Positions 15,360 to 23,753 of a stretch of 38,937 bases of DNA are shown piece after piece. Origin of the DNA: Streptomyces sp. col6 (lineage in GTDB: Bacteria > Actinomycetota > Actinomycetes > Streptomycetales > Streptomycetaceae); the NCBI RefSeq assembly GCF_008042035.1, contig NZ_RDBL01000013.1:1-38937 (forward strand), given 5' to 3'. The translations under genes were made by a program, and so were the position numbers. The notes under the pieces were generated by a model. It worked only from the letters and a program-made list of their open reading frames with translations, was not told the origin of the DNA and made no database searches. How positions within the stretch are numbered: the first letter of the stretch is position 1; each line of letters opens with the position of its first letter.

Positions 15360-16664
15360 ATGACTGTGCCGGATTTCGAGGAGTACGTACCCGCCATCGA
15401 CTGTCCCTGTCCGGGCTGCGCCGACCAGCGGCGGACCGCCGCCGGGGGGCTGCCCAGGCGGTACGGGGGGAACCCGGCCGCCCACGGTGCCCGGCGTGCG
15501 ATGGTCCTGGTCACCGCGGCCGGGGTGGTGCTCGGCGGCGCGGCCGGGGAGTCCGCCGGAGCCCCGCACGACCCCGCCCCGGTGCCCGGTGCGGGGCTGC
15601 CCGCCGGGATCGGCCCGCTGCCGGACAGCCCCCAGGGGGTTCCCGGACCGCTGCGGGGGGCCGGGGCCTCCGGACCGCAGGCGGCCCAGGCGCCCGTGCC
15701 GCGCGCGACGACCCGCGCCGACATCATCGATCGGGCGAAGAAGTGGGTCACCGCGCAGGTCCCGTACAGCATGTCGAAGTACTGGTCGGACGGGTACCGG
15801 CAGGACTGCTCCGGCTATGTCTCGATGGCCTGGAACCTGGCGGGCAACGAGTGGACCGGCAGCCTCGCCGCGTACGGCACCCGGATCGCCCGCGCGGACC
15901 TGGAGCCCGGCGACATTCTGCTCTTCCACAACCTCGCCGACCCGGCGAAGGGCTCCCACGTCACGATCTTCGGCGGCTGGACCGACTCGACGCACACCCG
16001 ATACACGGCGTACGAGCAGACCAAGCCGCACACCCGCAAGCAGACGACGCCCATGGCGTACTGGACCAACTCCGCCAGTTATGTGGCCTACCGCTACAAG
16101 GGCCTGAACCCGGGGAAGTCCGGCAGCGAGACCACCGCGACCCCGTTCCCCGGCGCGGCGAAGTTCGGTCCCCGGACGAACAACGCGCATGTCACCCGGC
16201 TCGGCACGATGCTCGTCGCCCGGGGCGGCAAGCGCTTCTACAAGGTCGGCCCCGATCCGGTCTGGACCGATGCCGACCGCAGGGCCACCCAGGCCTTCCA
16301 GCGGGCCCAGGGGTGGAAGGGCGCCGAGGCCGACGGCATCCCAGGCCCCGACACCTGGGAGCTGCTGGTGACCGGAACCGGCCACGACATCCCCGCCGCG
16401 GGCGGCCAGAGCGGCTCCAAGGCGGTCCCGGCCTTCCCCGGACGGGGGTATTTCCGGCCGGGTCGGTCCAACAGCCATGTCGACAAGCTCGGAAAACAGT
16501 TGGTGAAGAAGGGATACGGCGCGTACTACCGGTCGGGCCCCGACCCCCGCTGGACCGAGGCGGACCGGCGCAATGTCGAGGCCTTCCAGAAGGCCCAGGG
16601 CTGGCGGGGCGCGGAGGCCGACGGCTATCCGGGCCCGGAAACCTGGCGGCGACTCTTCGCGTGA
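15360..16664 (+). CDS. NlpC/P60-like hydrolase with two C-terminal peptidoglycan-binding repeats
   Basis: 434 residues from ATG 15360 (GGAGGGG upstream). The N-terminus has a CPCPGC cysteine motif (15-20), then a hydrophobic helix (about 47-62) and a Pro/Gly-rich linker. The catalytic domain (about 117-255) has Cys150 in QDCSGYVSMAW and His200 in GSHVTIFGGW, the NlpC/P60 Cys-His arrangement for cutting peptidoglycan stem peptides. Two repeats of about 80 residues follow, each with FGPRTNNAHV/FRPGRSNSHV, W(T)-x-ADRR and FQ-x-AQGW(x)GAEADG(x)PGP(E/D)TW, a wall-binding module common in streptomycetes. The enzyme should be exported and membrane-tethered. The SPFH gene starts 25 bp after the stop, so both are probably one operon. 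Confidence 0.82.
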   Translation: MTVPDFEEYVPAIDCPCPGCADQRRTAAGGLPRRYGGNPAAHGARRAMVLVTAAGVVLGGAAGESAGAPHDPAPVPGAGLPAGIGPLPDSPQGVPGPLRGAGASGPQAAQAPVPRATTRADIIDRAKKWVTAQVPYSMSKYWSDGYRQDCSGYVSMAWNLAGNEWTGSLAAYGTRIARADLEPGDILLFHNLADPAKGSHVTIFGGWTDSTHTRYTAYEQTKPHTRKQTTPMAYWTNSASYVAYRYKGLNPGKSGSETTATPFPGAAKFGPRTNNAHVTRLGTMLVARGGKRFYKVGPDPVWTDADRRATQAFQRAQGWKGAEADGIPGPDTWELLVTGTGHDIPAAGGQSGSKAVPAFPGRGYFRPGRSNSHVDKLGKQLVKKGYGAYYRSGPDPRWTEADRRNVEAFQKAQGWRGAEADGYPGPETWRRLFA

Positions 16665-16689
16665 CACGACGGACATGACGGAGGCGGTA

Positions 16690-18630
16690 ATGCGATCCAC
16701 GGTGTCGGACAGCTCCGGAAACCCGGAGCACGGCCAGGAGACGGAGTACGGGGAGGAGCGGTACGGGACCGTCCCGGTACGGGAATGGGTGGGCCCGGGA
16801 GGCGCCGGCAGCGTCACCGACGCGTGGGCGGCGGCGGGTACCCGGGCCGTGATGGGTGAGGAGGCCGACGCGGTCCCCGAGGGCCTGCCGGTGCGGGGCG
16901 TGGTGCCGTCCAAGGACCCCGGCCCCGTGCCGCCGCCGGTCTTCGGGCCGGTCGCGGTGTCGGTGCCCGCCGGCGGTGAGGTGGTCGTCGAGGTGCCCGA
17001 GGACCGGGTACCGGCCGACGAGACCGGGCCGGTGGACGCCGAGGTGCGTCCGGAGAACGGGACGCGTCCGGAGACCGGGGCGCTTGCGAAGGCCGGGGAC
17101 GCGACCGGTTCCGATTCCGTCGTCGATCTGGTGCTCGATCTCATGCCGGGCGAGGACGACCGCAGGGGGCTGCTGGGTGCGACGTCCGCCTCGGTGTCGG
17201 TGCCCTCGGCGGCGGGAGCGGATGCGGAGGCCGGTGCGGAGGAGCCCGCGGACGCGGTGCCCTTGGGCGCGGTGCTCGCCGATGCGGTGCGAGCCGACGC
17301 GGCGCCCACTGATGCTGTGCCCGCCGACACGGTGCCCGCTGATGCCGTGTCGGCCTCCGTGCCGGAGCCCGCTCCCGAGCCCGAGCCGGTCGCCGAGGCC
17401 CCCGTCCCCGAGCGCGAGCCCGTCCTCGCCGGTGCCCGCGCCGGCGTCGAGGGCGGCACCGGCCCGGTCCTCGTCCCCGGGCCCGACTCCGCACCCCGTA
17501 CCGACCCGCTCCGGGACAGTGGCCGGCATCAGGCGGTCATCGCCAACGAGCGGACCGCCTCCATCCCCGTGCACCTCCTCTTCCGGGAGGAGCGGAACGC
17601 CGGGGCTGCCGCCGTGCCGTCCACCGTCGTACGCCCCGGCGGGGGCGAGCCCGGGGCCGGTGTGCGCCGGCCGCCCGTGCCGAGGACGCCCCAGGTGCGG
17701 CCCGCCACCCGGCCCGCGCCCGACGCCGACCCCCGGCTGCACGAGCGGCCGGGCCCCGCGCTGCCCGGCTGGTTCGCGCTGCTCACCGGATTCGGCGGGA
17801 CCGCGGCGGCCGCGGGGGTGCTGTGGTGGACCGGCGCGCTGCCGGCCGTCGTGCTCGCCCGCTTCGGGCTCGGTCCGCGGCCGTACGACGGACTGGGCAC
17901 GGGCGCCTGGGCGGCGCTCGTCTTCCTGGCGGCCGTCGTGCTCTTCGCGGTCGGGGGCCTGACCAGGGGCCGGGTCGGCCACGCCTGGGTGCTCACCCTG
18001 TTCGGCCAGTACCGGGGCAGCGTGCGGCGGACCGGGCTGATGTGGATCAGCCCGCTGCTGCTGCGCCGCCGCATCGACGTACGGCTGCGGCACTGGCGCA
18101 GCGAGCCGCTGCCCGCGGTGGACGCGAACGGCACCGCGCTGCGGGTCGTCGTCCAGGTCGTGTGGCGGGTCAAGGACACCGTGCGGGCGGCCCTCGGGAT
18201 CGAGGACCACGAGACGTACCTGCGTGAGCAGGTCGAGGCGGCGATGGCCCGGGTCCTGTCCCAGCTGCCCGCCGACGCCTTCCACGAGGACGCGCACACG
18301 CTGCGCAACGCGGAGGCGGTCGGCGACGCGCTGACGCGGATGCTGAAGGCGGACTGCGAGCCCGTCGGCGTCGAGGTGTACTCGGCCCAGCCGACCGGGA
18401 TCGAGTACGCGCCGGAGGTGGCGGCGGCGATGCAGCGGCGCCGGATCGCGGCGATCGACGCCCAGCACCGGGACAGCGTCCTGACTTCGGTCGTGGACGC
18501 GGTGGACGACACCGTCAGCCGGCTGACCGAACGCGGTCTCGTGGAGCTGGACGACTACGAACGCAAGTCCCTGGTCAAGGACTTGACGGTGGCCTTCTAC
18601 ACCGGGCGTACCGGGGGCGACGGCGCCTGA
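16690..18630 (+). CDS. SPFH/Band 7 domain membrane protein with long disordered N-terminus
   Basis: 646 residues from ATG 16690, with GGAGG six bases upstream (ATG 16675 is in frame but without a ribosome site). Residues 1-380 are low in complexity: Pro/Ala/Val/Glu/Asp-rich with repeats of ADAVPAD type (about 195-235). Two hydrophobic helices follow (about 360-397 and 403-422), then the SPFH domain (about 425-640) with FGQYRGSVRRTGLMWISPLL and VDANGTALRVVVQVVWRVKD. SPFH proteins such as flotillins and stomatins oligomerise and organise membrane domains. The long acidic tail ahead of the helices is unusual for the family. Coupling to a peptidoglycan hydrolase gene suggests a role in positioning envelope enzymes; this is inference. 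Confidence 0.82.
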   Translation: MRSTVSDSSGNPEHGQETEYGEERYGTVPVREWVGPGGAGSVTDAWAAAGTRAVMGEEADAVPEGLPVRGVVPSKDPGPVPPPVFGPVAVSVPAGGEVVVEVPEDRVPADETGPVDAEVRPENGTRPETGALAKAGDATGSDSVVDLVLDLMPGEDDRRGLLGATSASVSVPSAAGADAEAGAEEPADAVPLGAVLADAVRADAAPTDAVPADTVPADAVSASVPEPAPEPEPVAEAPVPEREPVLAGARAGVEGGTGPVLVPGPDSAPRTDPLRDSGRHQAVIANERTASIPVHLLFREERNAGAAAVPSTVVRPGGGEPGAGVRRPPVPRTPQVRPATRPAPDADPRLHERPGPALPGWFALLTGFGGTAAAAGVLWWTGALPAVVLARFGLGPRPYDGLGTGAWAALVFLAAVVLFAVGGLTRGRVGHAWVLTLFGQYRGSVRRTGLMWISPLLLRRRIDVRLRHWRSEPLPAVDANGTALRVVVQVVWRVKDTVRAALGIEDHETYLREQVEAAMARVLSQLPADAFHEDAHTLRNAEAVGDALTRMLKADCEPVGVEVYSAQPTGIEYAPEVAAAMQRRRIAAIDAQHRDSVLTSVVDAVDDTVSRLTERGLVELDDYERKSLVKDLTVAFYTGRTGGDGA

Positions 18631-18673
18631 GGACGTGCGGGGGAGGTTCCGGGGCAACCGGAATCACGCGCTC

Positions 18674-18689
18674 ATTGGTCTGGACATGG
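18674..18689. promoter_or_regulatory. DasR-responsive element (dre), upstream copy
   Basis: ATTGGTCTGGACATGG matches the DasR box (A-C/G-TGGTCTAGACCA-C/G-T) mainly in the left half. It overlaps the -35 hexamer of the LPMO promoter. DasR is the GntR-family repressor of chitin and GlcNAc genes, released by amino-sugar phosphates. Confidence 0.7.
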
Positions 18690-18709
18690 TCAAGGCACGG
18701 CAATAATCT
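18681..18709 (+). promoter_or_regulatory. Promoter of the LPMO gene
   Basis: TGGACA (18681-18686), 17-bp spacer, TAATCT (18704-18709). The two DasR boxes lie over the -35 and just after the -10, a layout that suits repression. Confidence 0.6.
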
Positions 18710-18713
18710 AAGC

Positions 18714-18729
18714 CTTGGTCTAGACCGCA
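18714..18729. promoter_or_regulatory. DasR-responsive element (dre), downstream copy
   Basis: CTTGGTCTAGACCGCA contains GGTCTAGACC, the perfect palindromic core of the DasR box. It is 40 bp from the first copy, about four helical turns, so the two dimers would sit on the same face of the DNA, and it covers the expected transcription start. Confidence 0.85.
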
Positions 18730-18795
18730 GAACGCGCGTACGCAGCAGTGCTCATGGAATCCCCACTCCCCCCACGATCCGAGGAGCGACATCAC

Positions 18796-19386
18796 ATGCG
18801 TATGAAGGCAAGTGCGGCCCTGGTCGGCCTCGCGGTAGCGGGCGTCTCGATGTTCGCCACCAGCAGCGCCAGCAGCCACGGCTACACGGACAACCCGATC
18901 AGCCGTCAGAAGCTGTGTGCCAACGGCACGGTGACCGGCTGCGGCAACATCCAGTGGGAGCCGCAGAGTGTCGAGGGCCCCAAGGGCTTCCCGGCGGCCG
19001 GTCCGGCCGACGGGAAGATCTGCTCCGGCGGCCACGGCGAGTTCGCGCAGCTCGACGACCCGCGCGGCGGCAACTGGCCCGCCACCAAGGTGACGGCCGG
19101 TCAGGGCTTCAGCTTCCGCTGGCAGTTCACCGCCCGCCACGCCACGACGGACTTCCGCTACTACATCACCAAGGACGGCTGGGACCCCACCAAGCCGCTC
19201 ACCCGGGCGGACCTGGAGCCGCAGCCCTTCATGACGGTGCCGTACAACAACCAGCAGCCCCCGGCGACGCTGACCCAGCAGGGCACCATCCCCACCCAGA
19301 AGTCCGGGAAGCACATCATCCTGAGTGTCTGGAACATCGCGGACACCGCCAACGCGTTCTACGCGTGCTCGGACGTGCAGTTCTGA
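18796..19386 (+). CDS. AA10 lytic polysaccharide monooxygenase (chitin-binding type)
   Basis: 196 residues from ATG 18796 (GAGGAG upstream). A Sec signal peptide ends SSASS, so the mature protein starts HGYTDNP; this His28 and His115 (FTARHATTDF) form the copper-binding histidine brace, and the late motif NIADTANAFYAC supplies the axial Phe. Single-domain size and these motifs match the chitin-active CHB/CBP21 group, which cut crystalline chitin by oxidation and help chitinases. Secreted. Two DasR boxes in the promoter tie it to the chitin/GlcNAc regulon. No cellulose- or chitin-binding module is appended. Confidence 0.92.
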   Translation: MRMKASAALVGLAVAGVSMFATSSASSHGYTDNPISRQKLCANGTVTGCGNIQWEPQSVEGPKGFPAAGPADGKICSGGHGEFAQLDDPRGGNWPATKVTAGQGFSFRWQFTARHATTDFRYYITKDGWDPTKPLTRADLEPQPFMTVPYNNQQPPATLTQQGTIPTQKSGKHIILSVWNIADTANAFYACSDVQF

Positions 19387-19441
19387 CGTCCGCCGGTGAC
19401 CGTGCCGCGTGACTGACGTGCTGCCGGCGGGCAGCGCGGCG

Positions 19442-19473
19442 AGCCCCGGGGAGTCCACGGACTCCCCGGGGCT
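19442..19473. terminator. Bidirectional terminator between LPMO and MFS genes
   Basis: A perfect 15-bp stem (19442-19456 with 19459-19473; core CCCCGGGGAGTCC) with a two-base loop between the convergent genes. Confidence 0.85.
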
Positions 19474-19502
19474 TCGCCGTGCCGGTACGGGCCGGGCCAC
19501 CG

Positions 19503-21056
19503 TCAGACCTGGGCGGGGACCGGAGCCGCGGCCGGCGCCTCGGTGGCGGTCTCCCCGGCGGCGGTCGCCGCCGGCCGGGTCGCCCGGCGCAGCAGGGTCG
19601 CCGCCAGCACCGCACCGGTCAGCAGGATCAGCGACCCCGTCACCGAGGCGTACCGCATGCTGTGCACGAAGGCCTCCTGGCCGATCGCGATCAGCGAGTG
19701 GTCACCGGTGGTCAGCGCGCCCGGCAGGGTCTTGCGGGCGACGTCCGGGGCGGAGGCGGGCATGTCGGCCCGGTAGACCGCGGTGGAGACGGCGCCGAGG
19801 AGGGCCATGCCCAGCGCGCCGCCGAACTCCTGCCCGGTCTCCAGCAGCGAGGCTGCCGAGCCGGCCTTCTCTGCGGGGCTGACGGCCATCGCCATGTCCG
19901 AGACGAGCGCCATCACGGCGACGATGCCGCTGCTCATCACGGCCGAGCCGATCAGCAGCAGGACCAGTGAGTCGGTCCCGGCCAGGGTGAAGAGGCCGAA
20001 GCCCGCCGCCCCGATGACGAACCCGGCGCAGACCACGTACGCCCGCTCGGTCCGCTGGGCGACGGCGGTCGCCGCGGGCGCCGCCGCACCCACCGCCAGC
20101 GACGGGGCCAGGCTCCACAGCGCGGCCTCCATCGTGCTCATGCCGAGCACCGACTGCAGGTACTGGGTGGTGAAGAAGGCCGAGCCCATCATCGCGAAGG
20201 CGGCCAGCGCGTTCAGTCCGATCCCGGTGCCGAAGCCGCGGCCCCGGAACAGCTCCCGGCTGATCATCGCGTCGGAGCGGGTGCGCTGCCGGCGGACGAA
20301 GACCCAGCCGACGAGCAGCCCGGCGGCGATGATCAGCGCCCGCTCGGTGTCGAGCCCGTGGGCGGCGCTCTCCTTGATGCCGTAGACCACCGGCAGGACC
20401 GTACCCATGGACAGCGGGACGCTGAGGAAGTCGAAGCGGTCCGGGTTCGGGTCCTTGAACTCCGGCACCAGCAGCGGCACGAGGATCAGCAGCAGGAGCA
20501 TCGCGGGCACGTTGATCAGGAAGACCGAGCCCCACCAGAAGTGCTCCAGCATCACCCCGCTGAGCACCGAACCGAGCGCGACGCCGCCGGCCATGGCGCC
20601 CGACCAGATGCCGATGGCCTTCGCCCGCTGCTGCTCGTTGCGGAACATGTTGCGCACGAGCCCGATGGTGGACGGCATCAGCGTCGCCCCGCCGATCCCG
20701 AGGACCGCCCGCGCCGCGATGAGCATCTCCGGGCTGTTCGCGTACGCCGCGCAGACCGAGGCGGCGCCGAAGGCGAGAGCCCCGATCAGCAGCAGCTTGC
20801 GGCGGCCGATGCGGTCGCCCAGCGAGCCCATCGTGATGAGGAGGCCGGCCAGCGCGAACGCGTACACGTCGAAGATCCACAGCTGCTGGGTGGCGCTGGG
20901 GGCGAGGTCCCGGTCGATGGACGGGATCGCGAAGAAGAGGACGGAGACGTCCATCGAGACGAGCAGGAGGGGGAGGAGCAGGACCAGGAAGGCGGTCCAC
21001 TCCCGACGGCCGGCGAGTGCGCCGGGGGCGGCGGTGGAGCTCGTGGGGTTCGTCAT
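19503..21056 (-). CDS. MFS transporter, DHA2 family (14-TM drug efflux)
   Basis: 517 residues with 14 hydrophobic helices. Helix 1 holds LVSMDVSVLFFAIPSI; the loop after helix 2 has motif A as GSLGDRIGRRK; ARAVLGIGGATLMPSTIGL and SGVMLEHFWWGSVFLINVPA are typical of the QacA/SmvA/LfrA-like DHA2 group, which export cationic dyes, quaternary ammonium compounds and antibiotics by proton antiport. The Ala/Pro-rich C-terminus is not conserved. The ATG lies 7 bp from the -10 box, so the message may be leaderless. A palindrome fills the promoter spacer, which suggests TetR-type repression, but no TetR gene is adjacent. Confidence 0.88.
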   Translation of the reverse strand: MTNPTSSTAAPGALAGRREWTAFLVLLLPLLLVSMDVSVLFFAIPSIDRDLAPSATQQLWIFDVYAFALAGLLITMGSLGDRIGRRKLLLIGALAFGAASVCAAYANSPEMLIAARAVLGIGGATLMPSTIGLVRNMFRNEQQRAKAIGIWSGAMAGGVALGSVLSGVMLEHFWWGSVFLINVPAMLLLLILVPLLVPEFKDPNPDRFDFLSVPLSMGTVLPVVYGIKESAAHGLDTERALIIAAGLLVGWVFVRRQRTRSDAMISRELFRGRGFGTGIGLNALAAFAMMGSAFFTTQYLQSVLGMSTMEAALWSLAPSLAVGAAAPAATAVAQRTERAYVVCAGFVIGAAGFGLFTLAGTDSLVLLLIGSAVMSSGIVAVMALVSDMAMAVSPAEKAGSAASLLETGQEFGGALGMALLGAVSTAVYRADMPASAPDVARKTLPGALTTGDHSLIAIGQEAFVHSMRYASVTGSLILLTGAVLAATLLRRATRPAATAAGETATEAPAAAPVPAQV

Positions 21057-21063
21057 GCCAAGG

Positions 21064-21092
21064 AATATACGGCTGTTTAAAACAGCTGTCTA
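21064..21092 (-). promoter_or_regulatory. MFS promoter with a perfect operator in its spacer
   Basis: Read on the minus strand: TAGACA (21092-21087), 17-bp spacer, TATATT (21069-21064), then seven bases to the ATG. The perfect palindrome GCTGTTTAAAACAGC (7-1-7, 21072-21086) lies within the spacer. A second, wider inverted pair GTACGA/TCGTAC flanks 21093-21117 upstream. Confidence 0.75.
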
Positions 21093-21138
21093 GTACGACT
21101 GTGTAAAACGTTCGTACATGACTGCAAGCAGCGCAAAA

Positions 21139-21180
21139 CGCACGAGGCGGCTTCCGTGGATACGGAAACCGCCTCGTGCG
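21139..21180 (-). terminator. Terminator of tRNA-Lys copy 2
   Basis: CGCACGAGGCGGCTTCCGT pairs with ACGGAAACCGCCTCGTGCG (one mismatch) around a four-base loop. On the minus strand it is followed by TTTTGCG. Confidence 0.85.
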
Positions 21181-21187
21181 TTGTCTG

Positions 21188-21261
21188 TGCGCCGCCAGGG
21201 ACTCGAACCCCGGACCCGCTGATTAAGAGTCAGCTGCTCTAACCAACTGAGCTAGCGGCGC
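21188..21261 (-). tRNA. tRNA-Lys (CUU), copy 2 of 3
   Basis: Same 74 nt as the copy at 15102: acceptor GCGCCGC/GCGGCGC, loop CTCTTAA, T loop TTCGAGT, no encoded CCA. A -10-like TATTAT lies 14 bases upstream. The bases GTCAGCAG directly before the tRNA are the same in all three copies. Confidence 0.97.
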
Positions 21262-21325
21262 CTGCTGACGTGAAAATAATACCTGGTCCGGAGGGGTGCT
21301 GATGACACACCTGTCCCGGGCGCCC

Positions 21326-22084
21326 CTACAGCGCCAGCGACAGCAGGACCGGGGCCGCGCGCCGGTTGAGTGTGTCCGCCGCGGCGCGCAGCCGGTGCGC
21401 GTCCTCCACCGGCATCGACAGGGCCAGGCAGCCCGCCGAGGACCCGGCCGTGAGCGGCACCGCCGCGCACACCGTGCCGACCGCGTACTCCTGGAGGTCG
21501 AGCACCGGGACCGTGGCCGGCTGGCTGTCCAGCTTGGAGAAGAGGACCTTCTCGTTGGTGATCGTCCGCGAGGTCAGCCGGGCCGTCTTGTGCCGCGAGA
21601 TGTGGTCGCGCCGGCCGTTCTGGTCCAGCTGGGTCAGCAGGCACTTGCCGATCGCCGAGGCGTGCGCCGACGAGCGGAAGTCCACCCACTCGTTGACGGC
21701 GGGGGTGAGCGGACTGTCGGCGTACTGCGTGACGCGGATCTCGCCGTCGACGTACCGGCTGATGTAGACCGCCGCGCCGACGGAGTCGCGCAGCTGGGCG
21801 AGGGTCTGCTGGAGCTTGGACTCCAGGGCCTGGCGGCGGGCGGCTCCCGAGCCGACCAGCAGCAGCGAGGCGCCGATGACGTACGCCCCGTCGGTGATCT
21901 GTTCGACGTAGCCCTCACGGCGCAGTGTCAGCAGGAGCGGGGAGAGATGGCCGGCGGGCAGTCCCGTCTCCCGGGAGATCTGGGTGTCCGTGACGCCGCT
22001 GCCGTGCTTGGAGACCGTTTCGAGCACGCGCAGGGCGTACTGCACCGAGTGGAATGACGCCGTCGGTTCGGGCTTCAACGCCAC
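21326..22084 (-). CDS. IclR family transcriptional regulator
   Basis: 252 residues from GTG 22084 (MALKPEPTASFHSVQYALRV), with GGGGGAA upstream; the open frame extends further but the family begins here. The winged helix (about 8-65) has SVQYALRVLETVSKHGSGVT and REGYVEQI. The effector domain has HASAIGKCLLTQL, the usual A-x-G-K-x-x-L, and a C-terminal LDLQEYAVGTVCAAVPL segment. IclR proteins sense small acids or amino-acid breakdown products. It lies 183 bp after ehuA on the same strand, so it is the likely local regulator of the ABC importer and perhaps of the divergent EutA-like gene. No ligand can be assigned. Confidence 0.85.
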   Translation of the reverse strand: MALKPEPTASFHSVQYALRVLETVSKHGSGVTDTQISRETGLPAGHLSPLLLTLRREGYVEQITDGAYVIGASLLLVGSGAARRQALESKLQQTLAQLRDSVGAAVYISRYVDGEIRVTQYADSPLTPAVNEWVDFRSSAHASAIGKCLLTQLDQNGRRDHISRHKTARLTSRTITNEKVLFSKLDSQPATVPVLDLQEYAVGTVCAAVPLTAGSSAGCLALSMPVEDAHRLRAAADTLNRRAAPVLLSLAL

Positions 22085-22267
22085 GGCTTCCCCCTGCCAG
22101 TTGGAACCGGAGGCCGGCCTGTGGCCGGAGGCTTCGCCCCCACGATAGCCGCCGGAGGCCTGTTCAGGGGGGTGTGCGGGGGACTGGGGGATGCGCCCCG
22201 GAGCCGCGATCAGGGGCGCACCCCTACGGCATATGCCTATGTCATGCACGAGCCACGGATGCCGAGG

Positions 22268-23119
22268 TCACAGCACCGCGTTGAGGAATTCGCGTGTGCG
22301 TTCGTGCGAGGGATCGGAGAAGATTTTTTCCGGCGAACCGGACTCCACGACCCGTCCGGCGTCGAACATCAGCACCTTCTCCGAGACGTCCCGGGCGAAG
22401 TTCATCTCGTGCGTCACGCAGAGCATCGTGATGTCGGTGTTCCTGGCGATGTCGCTCAGCAGTTCCAGCACCCCCGCGACCAGCTCCGGGTCCAGCGCCG
22501 ACGTCACCTCGTCCAGGAGCAGGATCTCCGGCTCCATCGCGAGCGCGCGGGCGATGGCGACCCGCTGCTGCTGGCCGCCGGAGAGCTGTGAGGGATGCGC
22601 GTCGATCTTGCCGGACAGGCCGACGAGTTCCAGCAGCTCCCGGGCGCGGGCCTCCGCCCTGTCCCGGTCCATGCCGAGGACGTTGACGGGCGCCTCGGTG
22701 ATGTTCTGGAGCACCTTCATGTTCGGGAAGAGGTTGAACTGCTGGAAGACCATGCCGATCCTGCGGCGGGCCGCCCGCAGATGCTTCTCGGACGCCGGCT
22801 TCAGCGAGCCGTCCGCCGCCCGGGTGTGCGTCAGCGGCTCGTCGTTGATCCAGATCACGCCGTCGCTGACCCGCTCCAGCGTCATCAGCAGCCGCAGGAT
22901 CGTCGTCTTGCCCGAACCGCTCGGCCCGATCAGGGTGACGTGCTCGCCGCGCTCGACCGTGAAGTCCAGCCGGTCCAGGACCACATGGTCGCCGTAGCGC
23001 TTGACGACCTTGTCGAAGCGGACGAGCGGATGCCCCTCGTCCTTCGCGGCGTCGACGGTCCGGGCGTCCTCGGGCGCCGGGGCCGCGTTCTTCTGCAGGG
23101 GGAGGGGTTCAGTGGCCAA
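22268..23119 (-). CDS. ehuA: Polar amino acid / ectoine ABC transporter ATPase (EhuA-like)
   Basis: 283 residues. Start chosen at TTG 23119, with GGAGA six bases upstream and an 11-bp overlap with the permease gene. The first 32 residues are variable. The ATPase has Walker A GPSGSGKTT, the signature LSGGQQQRVAIARAL and Walker B ILLLDEVTSALD, plus the polar-amino-acid transporter segment MVFQQFNLFPNMKVLQNI. It powers import of the ligand delivered by the binding protein encoded at the head of the operon. The ehuBCDA gene order and similarity to ectoine/hydroxyectoine importers support the name; transport of another amino-acid-like compound is not excluded. Confidence 0.78.
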   Translation of the reverse strand: MATEPLPLQKNAAPAPEDARTVDAAKDEGHPLVRFDKVVKRYGDHVVLDRLDFTVERGEHVTLIGPSGSGKTTILRLLMTLERVSDGVIWINDEPLTHTRAADGSLKPASEKHLRAARRRIGMVFQQFNLFPNMKVLQNITEAPVNVLGMDRDRAEARARELLELVGLSGKIDAHPSQLSGGQQQRVAIARALAMEPEILLLDEVTSALDPELVAGVLELLSDIARNTDITMLCVTHEMNFARDVSEKVLMFDAGRVVESGSPEKIFSDPSHERTREFLNAVL

Positions 23120-23753
23120 GGCGCTTCTCCAGCTTTCTCATCAACAGCGAGGTGGGGTAGCTCGCCACCAGGAAGATCAGTCCGGCGAGGGTGAACGCCT
23201 CCGTGTAGCGGAAGTGCTCGGTCCCGTAGTTGCGGGCCTGGTAGACCATTTCGTGCACCGTGATCACGGCGAGGTACGGCGTCTCCTTGAACATGGAGAT
23301 CGCGTAGTTGCCGAGCGCGGGCAGCACGTTGCGGACCGCCTGCGGCAGGATCACCGCCTGCCAGGTGCGGCGGGGCGTCAGCGAGAGCGCCCGGCAGGCC
23401 TCCCACTGGCCCTTCGGCACCCCGTCGATCCCGGCGCGGTACACCTCGGAGGTGTACGTGGCGTAGTGGACGCCCAGCACCACGATGCCGATCGTCAGCG
23501 GTTCCACCGAGGTGAACAGGGCTGCGGCGCCCACCAGTTGCACCAGCAGCGGGGTGGAGCGGATGAACTCCATCACCGCCTTCACCGGCACGGTCACCAG
23601 CCGGGACGGGGCACGTCCGGCGACCGCGATGGCCAGCCCGAGGACCGCGGCGACCAGGGTGCCCAGCACCGTGGCCAGCAGGGTCGTCCAGAACCCGTCG
23701 ATGAGCAGGGGGAGCGCGTCACCGACGGCGCCCCAGTCGAAATCGCTCTTCAC
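23109..23753 (-). CDS. ehuD: ABC transporter permease (EhuD-like)
   Basis: 214 residues from GTG 23753, which overlaps the stop of the previous permease gene (GTGA). Five hydrophobic helices. The His/Met-type permease signature is present as EACRALSLTPRRTWQAVILPQAVRNVLPALGN cut here in two parts: the EAA loop EACRALSLTPRRTWQ and then VILPQAVRNVLP. The segment MEFIRSTPLLVQL is the conserved FRGTP-type motif of polar amino-acid permeases. It forms the membrane channel with EhuC. Confidence 0.8.
   Translation of the reverse strand: MKSDFDWGAVGDALPLLIDGFWTTLLATVLGTLVAAVLGLAIAVAGRAPSRLVTVPVKAVMEFIRSTPLLVQLVGAAALFTSVEPLTIGIVVLGVHYATYTSEVYRAGIDGVPKGQWEACRALSLTPRRTWQAVILPQAVRNVLPALGNYAISMFKETPYLAVITVHEMVYQARNYGTEHFRYTEAFTLAGLIFLVASYPTSLLMRKLEKRLGH

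Noticed and set aside
22228..22237. GGCATATGCC palindrome upstream of the IclR gene, also at 32394-32403
   Set aside because: Ten bases, and the second copy is near an unrelated gene; may be chance.
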